A stretch of 40,404 bases of DNA from Syntrophomonadaceae bacterium (GTDB lineage Bacteria > Bacillota > Ch66 > Ch109), in NCBI GenBank assembly GCA_012519455.1, contig JAAYQE010000051.1:1-40404 (forward strand), given 5' to 3'. Positions 24,255 to 32,889 of the stretch are shown here, piece after piece. Under the pieces are notes generated by a model. It was not told the origin of the DNA and ran no database searches. It saw only the letters and a list, made by a program, of their open reading frames with translations. The translations under genes were made by a program, and so were the position numbers. The stretch's first letter is position 1, and each line of letters opens with the position of its first letter.

Positions 24255-25777
24255 CAATTATTGCGCAAAATTTGAGTATTAATTTTATAGGCTACCTTAA
24301 CCTCAGGTATCTTGGGATTATCTTGACTAGGAAGCACTTCGATTTTATCGACTAACATCTTAAATAGATCTTGTTTGATTTCACTATCAGCTGAATTAAC
24401 TATATCGCCGATTTCATTAATAATATTTTGCAAATCCATACCCAAGTCAACGACTTCCTGTTTTTCTTGTTGTTGTTTTAGGATTTGCTTCTCTCTATCT
24501 TGAAGCGTTTTTAAGCCGCGATTTCTTTCTTCGATATTAGCTGAAATATCTTTTTCAGACACTATGCCTTTTGCAAATAAGTCTAATAGCTTTTTCTTTT
24601 CTTGTTCAAGATCATTTTGCATTTTTTTAATGTTATATAGTTCGTCATCTAAATTAGCGGGATTTGTCGTTTCTTGTTCTAAATACCTAGATATCTCTTG
24701 AGCTAATTTTTTTGGATTAGAAAAAAGGCTTTTAATCTCGTCCCAGATAATATTTTCTATTACTTCTGCTGGTAACCCGGGAGAATTACAGATTAGATTA
24801 TCAGGTAATTTTTTTCTACGGTTACAGCGATAATAAAAATGTTTACTACTGCATGAAGTTCCGTTATAAGAGCTTCCACAAACACCACACTTAATTAGTC
24901 CGCGTAAAAGATATATTCTTTTAGAGTGTTGTGACATTACTTTTCGCTCCTTTGCGACTCGTCGGGCTTTTTTAAAATCTTGCATCTTAATTATTGCGGG
25001 AATGGGAACGCTGATTCGTTTTTCCCCGGGTGGCTTATAGGGATATAGGCCGCTGGAGTAATACTTAGTGTTAAGGATTTTAGAAACAGAATATGAACAC
25101 CAGCCATATTTCGAGCGCGATAAATACCAGTCGCCTTTATAGTGTGCAGGAGATGGCGTCCTATGAGCATTCAAGTAATCTACGATTGCTTGAGTGCTCA
25201 TTTCTTCTTCTGTGTAAAGCCTGTAAATAAGTTTAACGGTTTTAGCCTGATCAGGCGATACCACAAGTCGTTTGTCTTTGTTTAAAATGTATCCAAACGG
25301 GATAGTGCCCTGAGGGAACTTCCCTTCACGTGCGTGACGAATTTTGCCTTCTGTAAACCTTTGTCTTATTACCGCGCGATCGTACGCAGCAAAGGTAGAA
25401 AACATACTGGCCATTAACTGCCCGGAGGGTTCAAAGTAGTCGAATGGTTCATTTATTGAAGTTAGGGACACACCGGATTTTTTAAAAAGTTGGTATATTT
25501 CTTGGGCCACAAACTCATCTCTGGCCAGACGATCCACTCTTAAAATCAAGACTTGTGTTATTTTACCCTCTAGGATGTCCAGAAGCAAGCGTGAGCCTTC
25601 CGGACGATCACGTAGAGGTAAAGCACCACTAATGCTGTCATCCTTAAACCAGTCATCTTCTGAGATAACAATGCTGTTCCGTTGACAGTACTCTTTAATA
25701 TTTTGTATTTGGGCCTGGATGGTATCACCCTTCGATTGTTCCTCGGTTGAAACCCGACAATAAGCAGCATAGGACAT
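24239..25777 (-). CDS. Large serine recombinase (integrase of the conjugative element)
   Basis: Site-specific recombinase expected to integrate and excise the element. The N-terminal resolvase domain starts AAYCRVSTEEQSKGDT with catalytic Ser at residue 10; RVDRLARDEF carries the conserved arginines. The recombinase domain follows (YILNKDKRLVVSPDQAKTVKLIYRLY), then a zinc ribbon (IKCGVCGSSYN...YYRCNRR...) and a C-terminal coiled coil. The start at 25777 (MSYAAYCRV) is preferred to 25837, as AAAGGAACGG lies before it. 512 residues, normal for the class. Its 3' end abuts the host side of the junction. Confidence 0.95.
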   Translation of the reverse strand: MSYAAYCRVSTEEQSKGDTIQAQIQNIKEYCQRNSIVISEDDWFKDDSISGALPLRDRPEGSRLLLDILEGKITQVLILRVDRLARDEFVAQEIYQLFKKSGVSLTSINEPFDYFEPSGQLMASMFSTFAAYDRAVIRQRFTEGKIRHAREGKFPQGTIPFGYILNKDKRLVVSPDQAKTVKLIYRLYTEEEMSTQAIVDYLNAHRTPSPAHYKGDWYLSRSKYGWCSYSVSKILNTKYYSSGLYPYKPPGEKRISVPIPAIIKMQDFKKARRVAKERKVMSQHSKRIYLLRGLIKCGVCGSSYNGTSCSSKHFYYRCNRRKKLPDNLICNSPGLPAEVIENIIWDEIKSLFSNPKKLAQEISRYLEQETTNPANLDDELYNIKKMQNDLEQEKKKLLDLFAKGIVSEKDISANIEERNRGLKTLQDREKQILKQQQEKQEVVDLGMDLQNIINEIGDIVNSADSEIKQDLFKMLVDKIEVLPSQDNPKIPEVKVAYKINTQILRNNCYLVK

Positions 25778-25881
25778 AACAAAACCGTTCCTTTTGTTTT
25801 TTATCATTTTAGCACAAAAATTGAATACGCAAAACAATTGAGCAAATCATGAAGAGAACAGGTAAGTTTAGCGGATAGAGC

Positions 25882-25914
25882 GAAAATTAAGCGACCAGGT
25901 TTTAATTTTCCTGG
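25882..25914. repeat. Nested inverted repeats ahead of the zinc-ribbon gene
   Basis: GAAAATTAA (25882-25890) pairs with TTAATTTTC (25902-25910), and the alternative CCAGG (25895-25899) pairs with CCTGG (25910-25914). The two hairpins are mutually exclusive and end at the ribosome binding site GGAGGGAGG, so they could act as an operator or a translation switch. Function not shown. Confidence 0.35.
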
Positions 25915-25930
25915 AGGGAGGTAAATTTAA

Positions 25931-26146
25931 GTGACTATCAAGAAAGGCAGTTCCTGGCTCTGCGGAATGTGTGGAGCCAATAAGTACGAGGAGGTTAGAA
26001 AAGGCATTACTCGCCCTTTTCTCAAGGCATATGAAGCAGTGAATGGCCGATTATTCTTCGGGGCCCAACAAGTCTTTGTTTGCCCTAGTTGTACTGAAAA
26101 AGGTCATCGCCATAAGACATTAATTCTTTCATCAGGTCAGCATTAG
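25931..26146 (+). CDS. Small zinc-ribbon protein of unknown function
   Basis: 71 residues with two cysteine pairs, CGMC near the N-terminus and CPSC near the C-terminus, spaced as in a zinc ribbon. The GTG start follows GGAGGGAGGTAAAT with good spacing. Product not recognised; its place between the integrase and the transfer genes suggests a regulator or accessory protein of the element. Divergent from the recombinase. Confidence 0.65.
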   Translation: MTIKKGSSWLCGMCGANKYEEVRKGITRPFLKAYEAVNGRLFFGAQQVFVCPSCTEKGHRHKTLILSSGQH

Positions 26147-26166
26147 GTATACATTGTCAAGTATAC
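26147..26166. repeat. Paired GTATAC sites
   Basis: Two GTATAC hexamers with an eight-base spacer (26147-26152 and 26161-26166), 14 bp start to start. Could be an operator; no further support. Confidence 0.25.
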
Positions 26167-26274
26167 AGAAGAAAACAGTAACTGGTAACGATCTTTTATG
26201 TAGGAGTTTCTGATTTTAAAACCTTGCTATTTGATTGCGTTTATCTTTGTTTAGAAGAAAGGAGGAAATGATTT

Positions 26275-26358
26275 GTGTCTAAGAAAAATTTCGCCTTGTT
26301 CTATCTTTTCCCTAGATTTTCCGCTAAATCTTTGCTGTTTTCTTTTAAGGCAGGATAA
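26275..26358 (+). CDS. Possible 27-residue small protein
   Basis: GTG follows an AAGGAGG ribosome binding site (26258-26264) by about 10 nt. The peptide MSKKNFALFYLFPRFSAKSLL... is basic at the N-terminus and hydrophobic after, so a short membrane or leader peptide is possible. Too short to judge by codon use and not in the ORF track. Confidence 0.3.
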   Translation: MSKKNFALFYLFPRFSAKSLLFSFKAG

Positions 26359-26440
26359 GGGGTGCATACACACACCTGGCAAAGCCAGGTGGGGCGCGGG
26401 TTTGAGCGGGGTGCACTAACTTCAAGCGGGATGCTTAAAT
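26359..26440. other. Candidate origin of transfer (oriT)
   Basis: A perfect inverted repeat CACCTGGC-AAA-GCCAGGTG (26373-26391) is followed by a G-rich run and a 20-bp tandem direct repeat (26401-26420 and 26421-26440, sharing AGCGGG[G/A]TGC). A third GGGGTGCA copy lies at 26359. A hairpin next to iterons just before a ribbon-helix-helix gene and a relaxase gene is the usual layout of MOB-P type oriT regions. The nick site is not identified. Confidence 0.55.
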
Positions 26441-26495
26441 GACGCTCCTATTATATGGTATTTTTCATGAAGGGAGGTAGTCTGTACCAGGTGCT

Positions 26496-26909
26496 ATGAG
26501 TCAAAAATTTAAAAAATTAACTATTCATATTGACAGTGAAACTTATCAACTGCTAGTAACTTTGGCAAGTAAACGAGACGAGTCAATTTCAAAAGTTGTT
26601 CGTCGGATTCTATCTCAAGATCTAGAATCGCAAGTGGCTATTGATGCCCAAGACGTGCTTTTGACCGCCGTGCGAAAAGCGGTTGCACTGGAGCTACGCC
26701 AAGTAGAAGATCGTCTGGCCTCCCTTTCCGCAAAAGCGGCAATTACCTCCGCCTCGACGGAAAATTTAGTTTCTTATGTTCTTAAATTGCTCCATGAACC
26801 AAACATTCCTGGGGTTCGGGATGCTTGCCGAACAAGAGGGGTTGCTTATGTACGGGAACCTCTTAATCAGATCATGCAAGCTTACTCCTCCGAAGAAGAC
26901 AAAACCTAA
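26496..26909 (+). CDS. Ribbon-helix-helix relaxosome accessory protein
   Basis: 137 residues. N-terminal ribbon-helix-helix: KKLTIHIDSETYQLLVTLASKRDESISKVVRRIL, a DNA-binding fold typical of MobC/MbeC/TraY-like proteins that bind oriT. A helical middle part follows (ALELRQVEDRLASLSAKAA). It lies between the candidate oriT and the relaxase gene, and its end is 20 nt before the relaxase. Binding to the adjacent iterons is inference. Confidence 0.75.
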   Translation: MSQKFKKLTIHIDSETYQLLVTLASKRDESISKVVRRILSQDLESQVAIDAQDVLLTAVRKAVALELRQVEDRLASLSAKAAITSASTENLVSYVLKLLHEPNIPGVRDACRTRGVAYVREPLNQIMQAYSSEEDKT

Positions 26910-26929
26910 AAAAGGGGAGGCGGTTATGG

Positions 26930-29401
26930 TTGGCAATACTAGCCCCTTTTGTGGTTAAGTTATATTCTTATTCGCCAAGTAAAGAAAATTGCGCCAAAAA
27001 CGTAGCGCATATAGGTTATATCGCTACAAGGTCTGGAGTCGATCAAGGAGGGCTTGAATCCAAGAAAGACGAAGAAATACACGTCCGATATATGCATGAA
27101 CGGCCAGGCAGCCAGGGGTTATTTGATAAAGATGGTATAGCAGATTTAAGAGCGGTTGAAAGTGAACTGAAAAGTCATAAGGGGGTGGTTTGGCGTGGGG
27201 TAGTTTCTTTACGGGAGGATGAGGCGACCCGAATCAACCATCTTGATAAATCGGATTGGGCAAATACCTTGCAAAGATCTTTTCCGGAAATTGCAGATAA
27301 ATTAGGTGTTTCTGAATCAAACCTTAGCTGGGTAGCAGCTTACCATCCCGAAGCGGGACATCCGCATTGTCATATCGTTTTTTGGGAACAGAAACCCCAA
27401 CGCCTACCCAATCGGTTTTCGCGGGCTGAGCTTAGGGACATTAGAAAAGTTATAATTAAAAAAACTTATGAGTGTGAACGCGAGAGACTGAAGCTAGAAA
27501 AAAATTATTTTCGAAATTCGTTGCAAGGCGGAGTCAGGGACATTTTGGGGTTACGCAAAGGAATAGAGGCTGCCGCAAAATTAGTTAAGGCTGAAATCGG
27601 TGATCGTCCTGGGTTGTCTCCTAGAATGTCAGAACAACAGGCACAAGAGCTTATACAAAAATTACACAATCTTTCGGATAAGTTGCCCGGCCGTGGTAAA
27701 GCAGCTTTTAAATATATGCCGCAAGAAGTTAAGGCTGAAATAAGAGATATTGCGGACTGGGTGTTACGACAACCCGGGTTTCGTCAAGAAACTGAAAAAT
27801 ATTTAGAAGCGCATACCCAAATGACTAAAACATACACTTTTCAAAAATCATCTATTGATAAGGCCAGAAAAAATGCCTATGGTGACCTTCGCAAACGAAT
27901 TTCGCAAGATCTTTTAAAGGCGGCGGTGCGGATTCAGCGTCAAAACAAAATCGGAGAAAAAAGGGAATCATCTCCTCATGAAGGCCATAATATTGGTTCT
28001 CAGGACATTCCAGATATAGGTCTACAAGACTCAATTGCGTTGGCCTCACCTTCGAAAGATCATGGTAGGGGTGGTAAATTGTCCAAACCCGAGAAAGAAA
28101 CCAGGGAATGGTGTCGTTCTGTTTTCCGCTTAGTTGAGCGTGAACGCGCGAGGGCCGGATATACAGATCGACTTAAATTACCGAAATTTAATGGTTACCC
28201 GGAGGGATTAAAAAAGCTACAGGAAATAGCCAAACAAATCCCTGAAGATTTTAAGGGACGAGCGGTAATCGCTTATTTACCTGATGAATTAAAACAACAA
28301 GCGAGGGAGGCAGCTGATTGGTTGCTTAGTAATCCGGATATACAGAAACCTTTACAGGATTATCTTGAGACTACCCAGCATGATCCCGTAGCATATAACC
28401 AAATACGGGATAGAGTAGCGGAGAACGCATTATTCCATGCTTTGCGGTTGCTAAACCGAGAAATACCAAATGTAGAAATGGTATTACATTCGCAGCGGGC
28501 AATTATGGCTATAGAGCAAATATCTAAGGCTGCGGCCGATGTAGTGCGCGACGATCCCATAGAAGCTAGGTGGACATTAGGGAAAATACACGAAGCCTTA
28601 ACCAAAATAGAAGCTTCCAAGGAACGAACCCAAGACATAGTAACTCAATGGGCAAAAGACGCAGGAATAGAGATTAGCATTAATTCGGTGCTTCAGCGCA
28701 CTTATGACGGAGAAAACGATCTAGATTTTATGGGTAAAAAAGATTGGAATCATTTGCGGGATAATCTGGGTTATCATGAACATGAACTCCTAAACCCGTG
28801 GATGGGAAAAACAAGATCAGTAGAGGAACCTGAACCTGAAAAAGAAGAAAAAGAACGGGATGCACCACAGCCCGTTAAGCCTATTAATCCGCCGGATCTT
28901 GTATCAAGATATATACCGGCGGCATTAGAAGCCTTTAACTCTGTCGCGAAACCAGAATTGTTATTGGATAAAGAAGAATTACAGTGGACCATTTGGACAT
29001 CTTCCTGGGTTTTAAAAGAGTTGGGCGTAGATTCCCCAACACGTTTACAAATTTTAAATAACTGGGCACAGCGTTCCGGTATAGAAATATCAATGGCCCG
29101 GGTAGCAGATATAGTCCACAGGTCTAATTTAACCCATGAAGAAAACATAGATCCACGTTGGCTAGGACAGGGCAACTGGGAAAGGCTGATGCGTAATATA
29201 GGCGCAAACAACGTGCCTGAGCGACCATGGCAGTATCCGTCTATACCATCTATACCATTTAACTGGGCTGGCACAATTTGGAAGGGGTTGTGGCAGTCGG
29301 TCCAGCGCGAACGAACTAAAGCTGAATTTCAAGCGCGTCGCTTGGAATTTGAACAAGAACGGGAACGCCAGGAGAAAAGCAAAGGGAGGAGAGAGAGATA
29401 A
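26930..29401 (+). CDS. Relaxase of the MobP/MobL-like type
   Basis: DNA strand-transferase that would nick oriT. The metal-binding three-histidine motif is at residues 144-148 (GHPHCHIVFW) with a further His at 139. The N-terminal NVAHIGYIATRSGVD resembles MobL-type proteins. 823 residues, of which about the first 200 are the catalytic domain; the rest contains two pairs of internal repeats (232-284 with 422-471, and about 543-625 with 680-770). Start TTG 26930 lies about 10 nt after AGGGGAGG; GTG 26951 is a fallback. The catalytic tyrosine is not assigned with certainty; Y12 or Y14 are candidates. Confidence 0.85.
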   Translation: MAILAPFVVKLYSYSPSKENCAKNVAHIGYIATRSGVDQGGLESKKDEEIHVRYMHERPGSQGLFDKDGIADLRAVESELKSHKGVVWRGVVSLREDEATRINHLDKSDWANTLQRSFPEIADKLGVSESNLSWVAAYHPEAGHPHCHIVFWEQKPQRLPNRFSRAELRDIRKVIIKKTYECERERLKLEKNYFRNSLQGGVRDILGLRKGIEAAAKLVKAEIGDRPGLSPRMSEQQAQELIQKLHNLSDKLPGRGKAAFKYMPQEVKAEIRDIADWVLRQPGFRQETEKYLEAHTQMTKTYTFQKSSIDKARKNAYGDLRKRISQDLLKAAVRIQRQNKIGEKRESSPHEGHNIGSQDIPDIGLQDSIALASPSKDHGRGGKLSKPEKETREWCRSVFRLVERERARAGYTDRLKLPKFNGYPEGLKKLQEIAKQIPEDFKGRAVIAYLPDELKQQAREAADWLLSNPDIQKPLQDYLETTQHDPVAYNQIRDRVAENALFHALRLLNREIPNVEMVLHSQRAIMAIEQISKAAADVVRDDPIEARWTLGKIHEALTKIEASKERTQDIVTQWAKDAGIEISINSVLQRTYDGENDLDFMGKKDWNHLRDNLGYHEHELLNPWMGKTRSVEEPEPEKEEKERDAPQPVKPINPPDLVSRYIPAALEAFNSVAKPELLLDKEELQWTIWTSSWVLKELGVDSPTRLQILNNWAQRSGIEISMARVADIVHRSNLTHEENIDPRWLGQGNWERLMRNIGANNVPERPWQYPSIPSIPFNWAGTIWKGLWQSVQRERTKAEFQARRLEFEQERERQEKSKGRRER

Positions 29402-29760
29402 GAAAAGACAAAGCACTGCCATTTAGAATAGCTTTTTCACTTATAGTAATTATTCTTGATTTTGTCGTTATTCCCCAACTACTTGTTCTGCCATTTTACG
29501 TTAAACATAGTACCTTTGCTGAATTTGCTCTGACTCTTACCGGCTGGATCGATGCTTTGCCCCAGGTTAAAAGCCTTTGGCTGTGGTTGCAGCCAGTTGT
29601 CGTTATGGCTATTGCCTGGTTATGGTTAACCGGAAGAAGCCTGGTAAATGTTAATTACAACAAAGAGATACCGAACCCATCTGGGCACGGCCAGTATGGT
29701 ACGGCGAGATGGCAAACAGAAAGAGAAATTGATCAGAATTTTGTTTCCCATAGGTTTTAA
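29398..29760 (+). CDS. Membrane subunit: N-terminal part of a split VirD4/TraG coupling protein
   Basis: About 120 residues, with two membrane segments (about 10-33 and 55-75) and the C-terminal sequence HGQYGTARWQTEREID, which matches the segment that follows the membrane domain in full-length VirD4/TraG proteins (hGsARWat..Ei). The next gene begins with the segment that normally comes right after it. The best start is ATA 29398, 7 nt after GGGAGGA and overlapping the relaxase stop (ATAA); no ATG, GTG or TTG exists in frame until 29557, which would delete the first membrane segment. CTG 29416 is an alternative. Confidence 0.7.
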   Translation: MRKDKALPFRIAFSLIVIILDFVVIPQLLVLPFYVKHSTFAEFALTLTGWIDALPQVKSLWLWLQPVVVMAIAWLWLTGRSLVNVNYNKEIPNPSGHGQYGTARWQTEREIDQNFVSHRF

Positions 29761-29793
29761 CCTTTTTAGATTTTTTAGAAAGGAGTAACTGTA

Positions 29794-31290
29794 TTGCCAG
29801 GAGGGATTGTTATTGGAACCGATCCGGCCCGGAATAAATACTGGATCGTTGATGATGATACCCACGTATTGCTAATAGGTACCACCCGATCAGGTAAATC
29901 ACGTCGAGTGATCATGCCGACGATCTGGCATTTAGCTAAATCGGGTGAATCAATGATCATATGTGACCTCAAGAAAGAACTACACCCTATTACCAAGAAG
30001 CACTTGCGAAAACAGGGATACAATATCATTACTCTCGATTTCAGGACCCCTAATACAGGCAACCGATGGAACCTATTGAAACCGGTTTTAGAGGCTCTGG
30101 CTGACAATAACACAGCACTTGCGGTCCAGCATGCCGATGATATAGCTCATACTCTTAGTTACGATCCTAAATACCGTGGCGATCCAATTTGGCCATCTAC
30201 TAAAAAAGCACTGACATCCGCCCTGATCCTTGCGGTAGCAACAGAAGCACCGGCCCCACACAAACACATGGGGACGGTTTTTAATTTACTGGCCCATCTA
30301 GGGCAAGGAGGGGGTAAAGCTTTAGATTACTATTTTACCAAACTTCCGCTTGGGCATCCGGCTCGGAATCCCTACACCATTTTTCAAATGAGTATAGACA
30401 AAATGCGGAGCAGTATAGCGACGGATACGCTTACAACATTACAGTTATTTGGGGTTGATCCGGCTATTGTCTGGATGATCGCGGATCAGGACCACGACCT
30501 GGCAGCGGCAGGCAGAAATAAGACCGCTGTTTTTTTGGTTATCCCCGACGAAAGAACCAATCGAAACGTGCTGGCCTCTTTGTATATCCAACAATCTTAC
30601 AGTGCCTTGGTCGATTTAGCGAATGAAAACAAAGGACGGTTACCCATAAGAGTTAACTATTTGCTTGATGAATTCGGAAATATTCCGGCCATCCCTGACT
30701 TTACTACTAAAATAACTACCGCAGGAGGAAGGGGTATTCGATTCACTCTTGCGGTACAGGGAATAGACCAGCTTGCAGAACACTATCCTCATCGAGAAAA
30801 CACGATTATGGGGCAGTGCTGGACCTGGATCTATATTTTAACATCCGACGTGAAGACGGCTGAATTAATATCACTTAAATGCGGTAACTACACGGTGGCG
30901 ACCGAAACTTATAGTTCCTCGGCTCAGATGTCCGGGGCCCGAAGTGAAGGCGTTACCCAGGGCCTTACTTCACGGCCTCTGGTGATGAAGGATGAAGTGC
31001 TGCGTTGGCCCGTAGATTCAGCTCTGGTCTTGCGAACCCGTTTACAACCGGCTCGGCTTCCTCTGCCCGATATATCACTGCTGCCTAAAGTCGTTAGTGA
31101 TCTAGATTTGAAGCGCACAGGCAAACCTGATCCAGAAAAAGACATACAATTGCCAGAACCGTGGTTACCTTTTGTGTTAACAAAACAACCCCAACTACCT
31201 GACGCAAAAACAACAAAAGAAGTAGAGATTGATGCTCTTTTTACCAAAAAAGAAGGCGTTGATAAAGAAAGTGTTGATTTAGGTTTTTAA
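29794..31290 (+). CDS. Type IV coupling protein ATPase (VirD4/TraG/TraD), membrane domain encoded separately
   Basis: Hexameric DNA pump that links relaxosome to secretion channel. Walker A GTTRSGKS at residues 29-36, Walker B YLLDEFGNIP with DE at 292-293, and the following GIRFTLAVQGIDQL block are typical. 498 residues and no membrane segment. Start is TTG behind AAAGGAGTAACTG. It is in the same frame as the preceding gene, but the 33-bp gap holds three in-frame stops and a ribosome binding site, so it is a real gene boundary, not a single nonsense mutation. Confidence 0.92.
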   Translation: MPGGIVIGTDPARNKYWIVDDDTHVLLIGTTRSGKSRRVIMPTIWHLAKSGESMIICDLKKELHPITKKHLRKQGYNIITLDFRTPNTGNRWNLLKPVLEALADNNTALAVQHADDIAHTLSYDPKYRGDPIWPSTKKALTSALILAVATEAPAPHKHMGTVFNLLAHLGQGGGKALDYYFTKLPLGHPARNPYTIFQMSIDKMRSSIATDTLTTLQLFGVDPAIVWMIADQDHDLAAAGRNKTAVFLVIPDERTNRNVLASLYIQQSYSALVDLANENKGRLPIRVNYLLDEFGNIPAIPDFTTKITTAGGRGIRFTLAVQGIDQLAEHYPHRENTIMGQCWTWIYILTSDVKTAELISLKCGNYTVATETYSSSAQMSGARSEGVTQGLTSRPLVMKDEVLRWPVDSALVLRTRLQPARLPLPDISLLPKVVSDLDLKRTGKPDPEKDIQLPEPWLPFVLTKQPQLPDAKTTKEVEIDALFTKKEGVDKESVDLGF

Positions 31291-31313
31291 GGGTTTTTAA
31301 GGGGGGGAAATAT

Positions 31314-31637
31314 TTGATTAAAAACATATCTCGATTAACGGTGGTAGTGGTTGTTATCATGTTAGTTTTTACTCCGATTGTCTTAGCTGATGATCCGGGC
31401 ATAGTAACCGGCACCAAGAACCTTTTAGATGCGGCATTGGGGTGGCTGCTAATCTTAATTCCGGTAGGTTGTGGTTGTGTAATCGGTTGGCACGCCTTTT
31501 GCAAACAACTGAATGAGGGGGATCCTGCACAAGCGACGACCCATAATCGAGCAATTAAAAACGCTCTAGTTGCGGGAGCGATTGGGATGAGCGCAAGCGG
31601 GATTGTAAAAACAGTTCTAGCCTTTTACGGCGGGTAA
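31314..31637 (+). CDS. VirB2/TrbC-like pilin-family membrane protein
   Basis: 107 residues. N-terminal signal-like segment (VVVVVIMLVFTPIVLA, cleavage possible after VLA), then two hydrophobic segments at about 42-62 and 85-104. Size, topology and place at the head of the channel genes fit VirB2-like proteins of Gram-positive type IV systems. TTG start after GGGGGGGAAA. Confidence 0.65.
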   Translation: MIKNISRLTVVVVVIMLVFTPIVLADDPGIVTGTKNLLDAALGWLLILIPVGCGCVIGWHAFCKQLNEGDPAQATTHNRAIKNALVAGAIGMSASGIVKTVLAFYGG

Positions 31638-31695
31638 GGGTAAGATGGGGCGACTCACACAACTCAACTCAACACCCTAAAAAGGGGGAAACGGT

Positions 31696-32589
31696 TTGTT
31701 TGATTCAATTTCAAAGTGGATAACGGAGAATATAACTGAACCCTTACAGGAAATGATAGTCAGCAGCGTAAATGCTGTATTAATCACGTTTCTCAATAAT
31801 TTAGTGGACTTTGTTACCGGTATTATGCAAAAAGAAGCAGAGCTGGCCCAATCTTTAATCGATAGCCCTTATATTATTCAAGCAGTAAAATACTCCATTA
31901 CACTGGCTTTAACACTTTTGGCGGTAAGAATAGCTTTTGAAGCCTTTCAAACCTATATGGCTTACAACACTGGAGAACAAAGCAACCCGGGGGATTTAAT
32001 AAAAAAGGCTGCTGGTGCAGCTGTACTAATTGTTTCTTCGCCCTGGATCGTAAGACAAGTATTGGTTTTTTCTTTCTCCATTGTGGACGATATTCAAGTC
32101 TTTCAGGCTGTTCCTGATGTATCAACTTTCGGTCAAGCGGTGGCTGGCTTTGTTTTTACTCAAGCTGGCCTTATTAGCGCCCCGGCAATTATATTCTTTA
32201 TTTTTGCTATTATTTTATGGATCATCGTTCTGATACAAATGGCGGTAAGAGCAGTAAACATAGCGATGCTGATGATTGTTGGCCCCTGGATGTGGGCCTT
32301 TCAAAATGAATTAGGAAAAAGTTGGTTTAAAGCTTTAGTTGGACAGTGCTTTGCGATTCCGATTCAAATTTTCATGCTACGTGGGGCGTTGGGGAGTTTT
32401 ATCGCAACCTCAATGCAAGGGCCTTTATCGGGCTTGCTGTTTGTTGGGTTTTTGTGGTCTGCGATAAAATTCCCCGCTTTTCTACAACAACTTGTAGCCC
32501 AGACCGGGGTAGGGGGGGCAATTGGAGGAACCGCTCAGCATGTAGGCTCAGCTGTGTTCATCCGTAGACTGGCTAGGGGGGCGAGATAG
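31696..32589 (+). CDS. VirB6/TrbL-like polytopic membrane protein
   Basis: 297 residues, about six hydrophobic segments (around 25-45, 60-80, 95-115, 150-185, 190-212, 235-255). The arrangement with MIVGPWMWAFQNELGKSWFKALVGQC is typical of VirB6/TrbL channel proteins. TTG start after AAAGGGGGAAACGG. It is followed within 2 nt by the PrgI-like gene. Confidence 0.8.
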   Translation: MFDSISKWITENITEPLQEMIVSSVNAVLITFLNNLVDFVTGIMQKEAELAQSLIDSPYIIQAVKYSITLALTLLAVRIAFEAFQTYMAYNTGEQSNPGDLIKKAAGAAVLIVSSPWIVRQVLVFSFSIVDDIQVFQAVPDVSTFGQAVAGFVFTQAGLISAPAIIFFIFAIILWIIVLIQMAVRAVNIAMLMIVGPWMWAFQNELGKSWFKALVGQCFAIPIQIFMLRGALGSFIATSMQGPLSGLLFVGFLWSAIKFPAFLQQLVAQTGVGGAIGGTAQHVGSAVFIRRLARGAR

Positions 32590-32591
32590 CA

Positions 32592-32888
32592 ATGTATTTA
32601 ATTCCTCGAAATATATCGAAGCGTTTTGAGTTTTTCCCCGGCTGGGGATGGAAAGAGTTAATGATACTTTTTGGTGGTATAGGAGCGGGGGCCTTAATCT
32701 GTGCCCTGCTTAGCCTTATCACTCAAAGCCCGGCTCGATTTTTACCGATTTTATTTTTGGGTGCAGTCGGATACATGGGAAGCAAACCCATCATGGCCGA
32801 CGGCTCTACTGTTCTCCAGATTGTGCAATATGCACGAAGGTATAATTCTGGACAAAAATTGTATTTATCGAGAAAAGGGGGATTTTAA
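32592..32888 (+). CDS. PrgI/VirB3-like membrane protein
   Basis: 98 residues with two closely spaced membrane segments (about 23-43 and 48-64). The N-terminal YLIPRNISKRFEFFPGWGWKELM and the place between VirB6 and VirB4 genes are typical of the PrgI family, the VirB3 counterpart in Gram-positive systems. The only transfer gene in the block with a clear ATG start. Confidence 0.85.
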   Translation: MYLIPRNISKRFEFFPGWGWKELMILFGGIGAGALICALLSLITQSPARFLPILFLGAVGYMGSKPIMADGSTVLQIVQYARRYNSGQKLYLSRKGGF

Positions 32889-32889
32889 G

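Noticed and set aside
28774-29274. 166-codon minus-strand ORF inside the relaxase gene
   Set aside because: Shadow of the relaxase reading frame; no ribosome binding site and no family resemblance.
32701-32889. Track start of the VirB4 N-terminal protein at 32701
   Set aside because: It would overlap almost the whole second half of the PrgI-like gene in another frame; the family sequence begins only after 32890.
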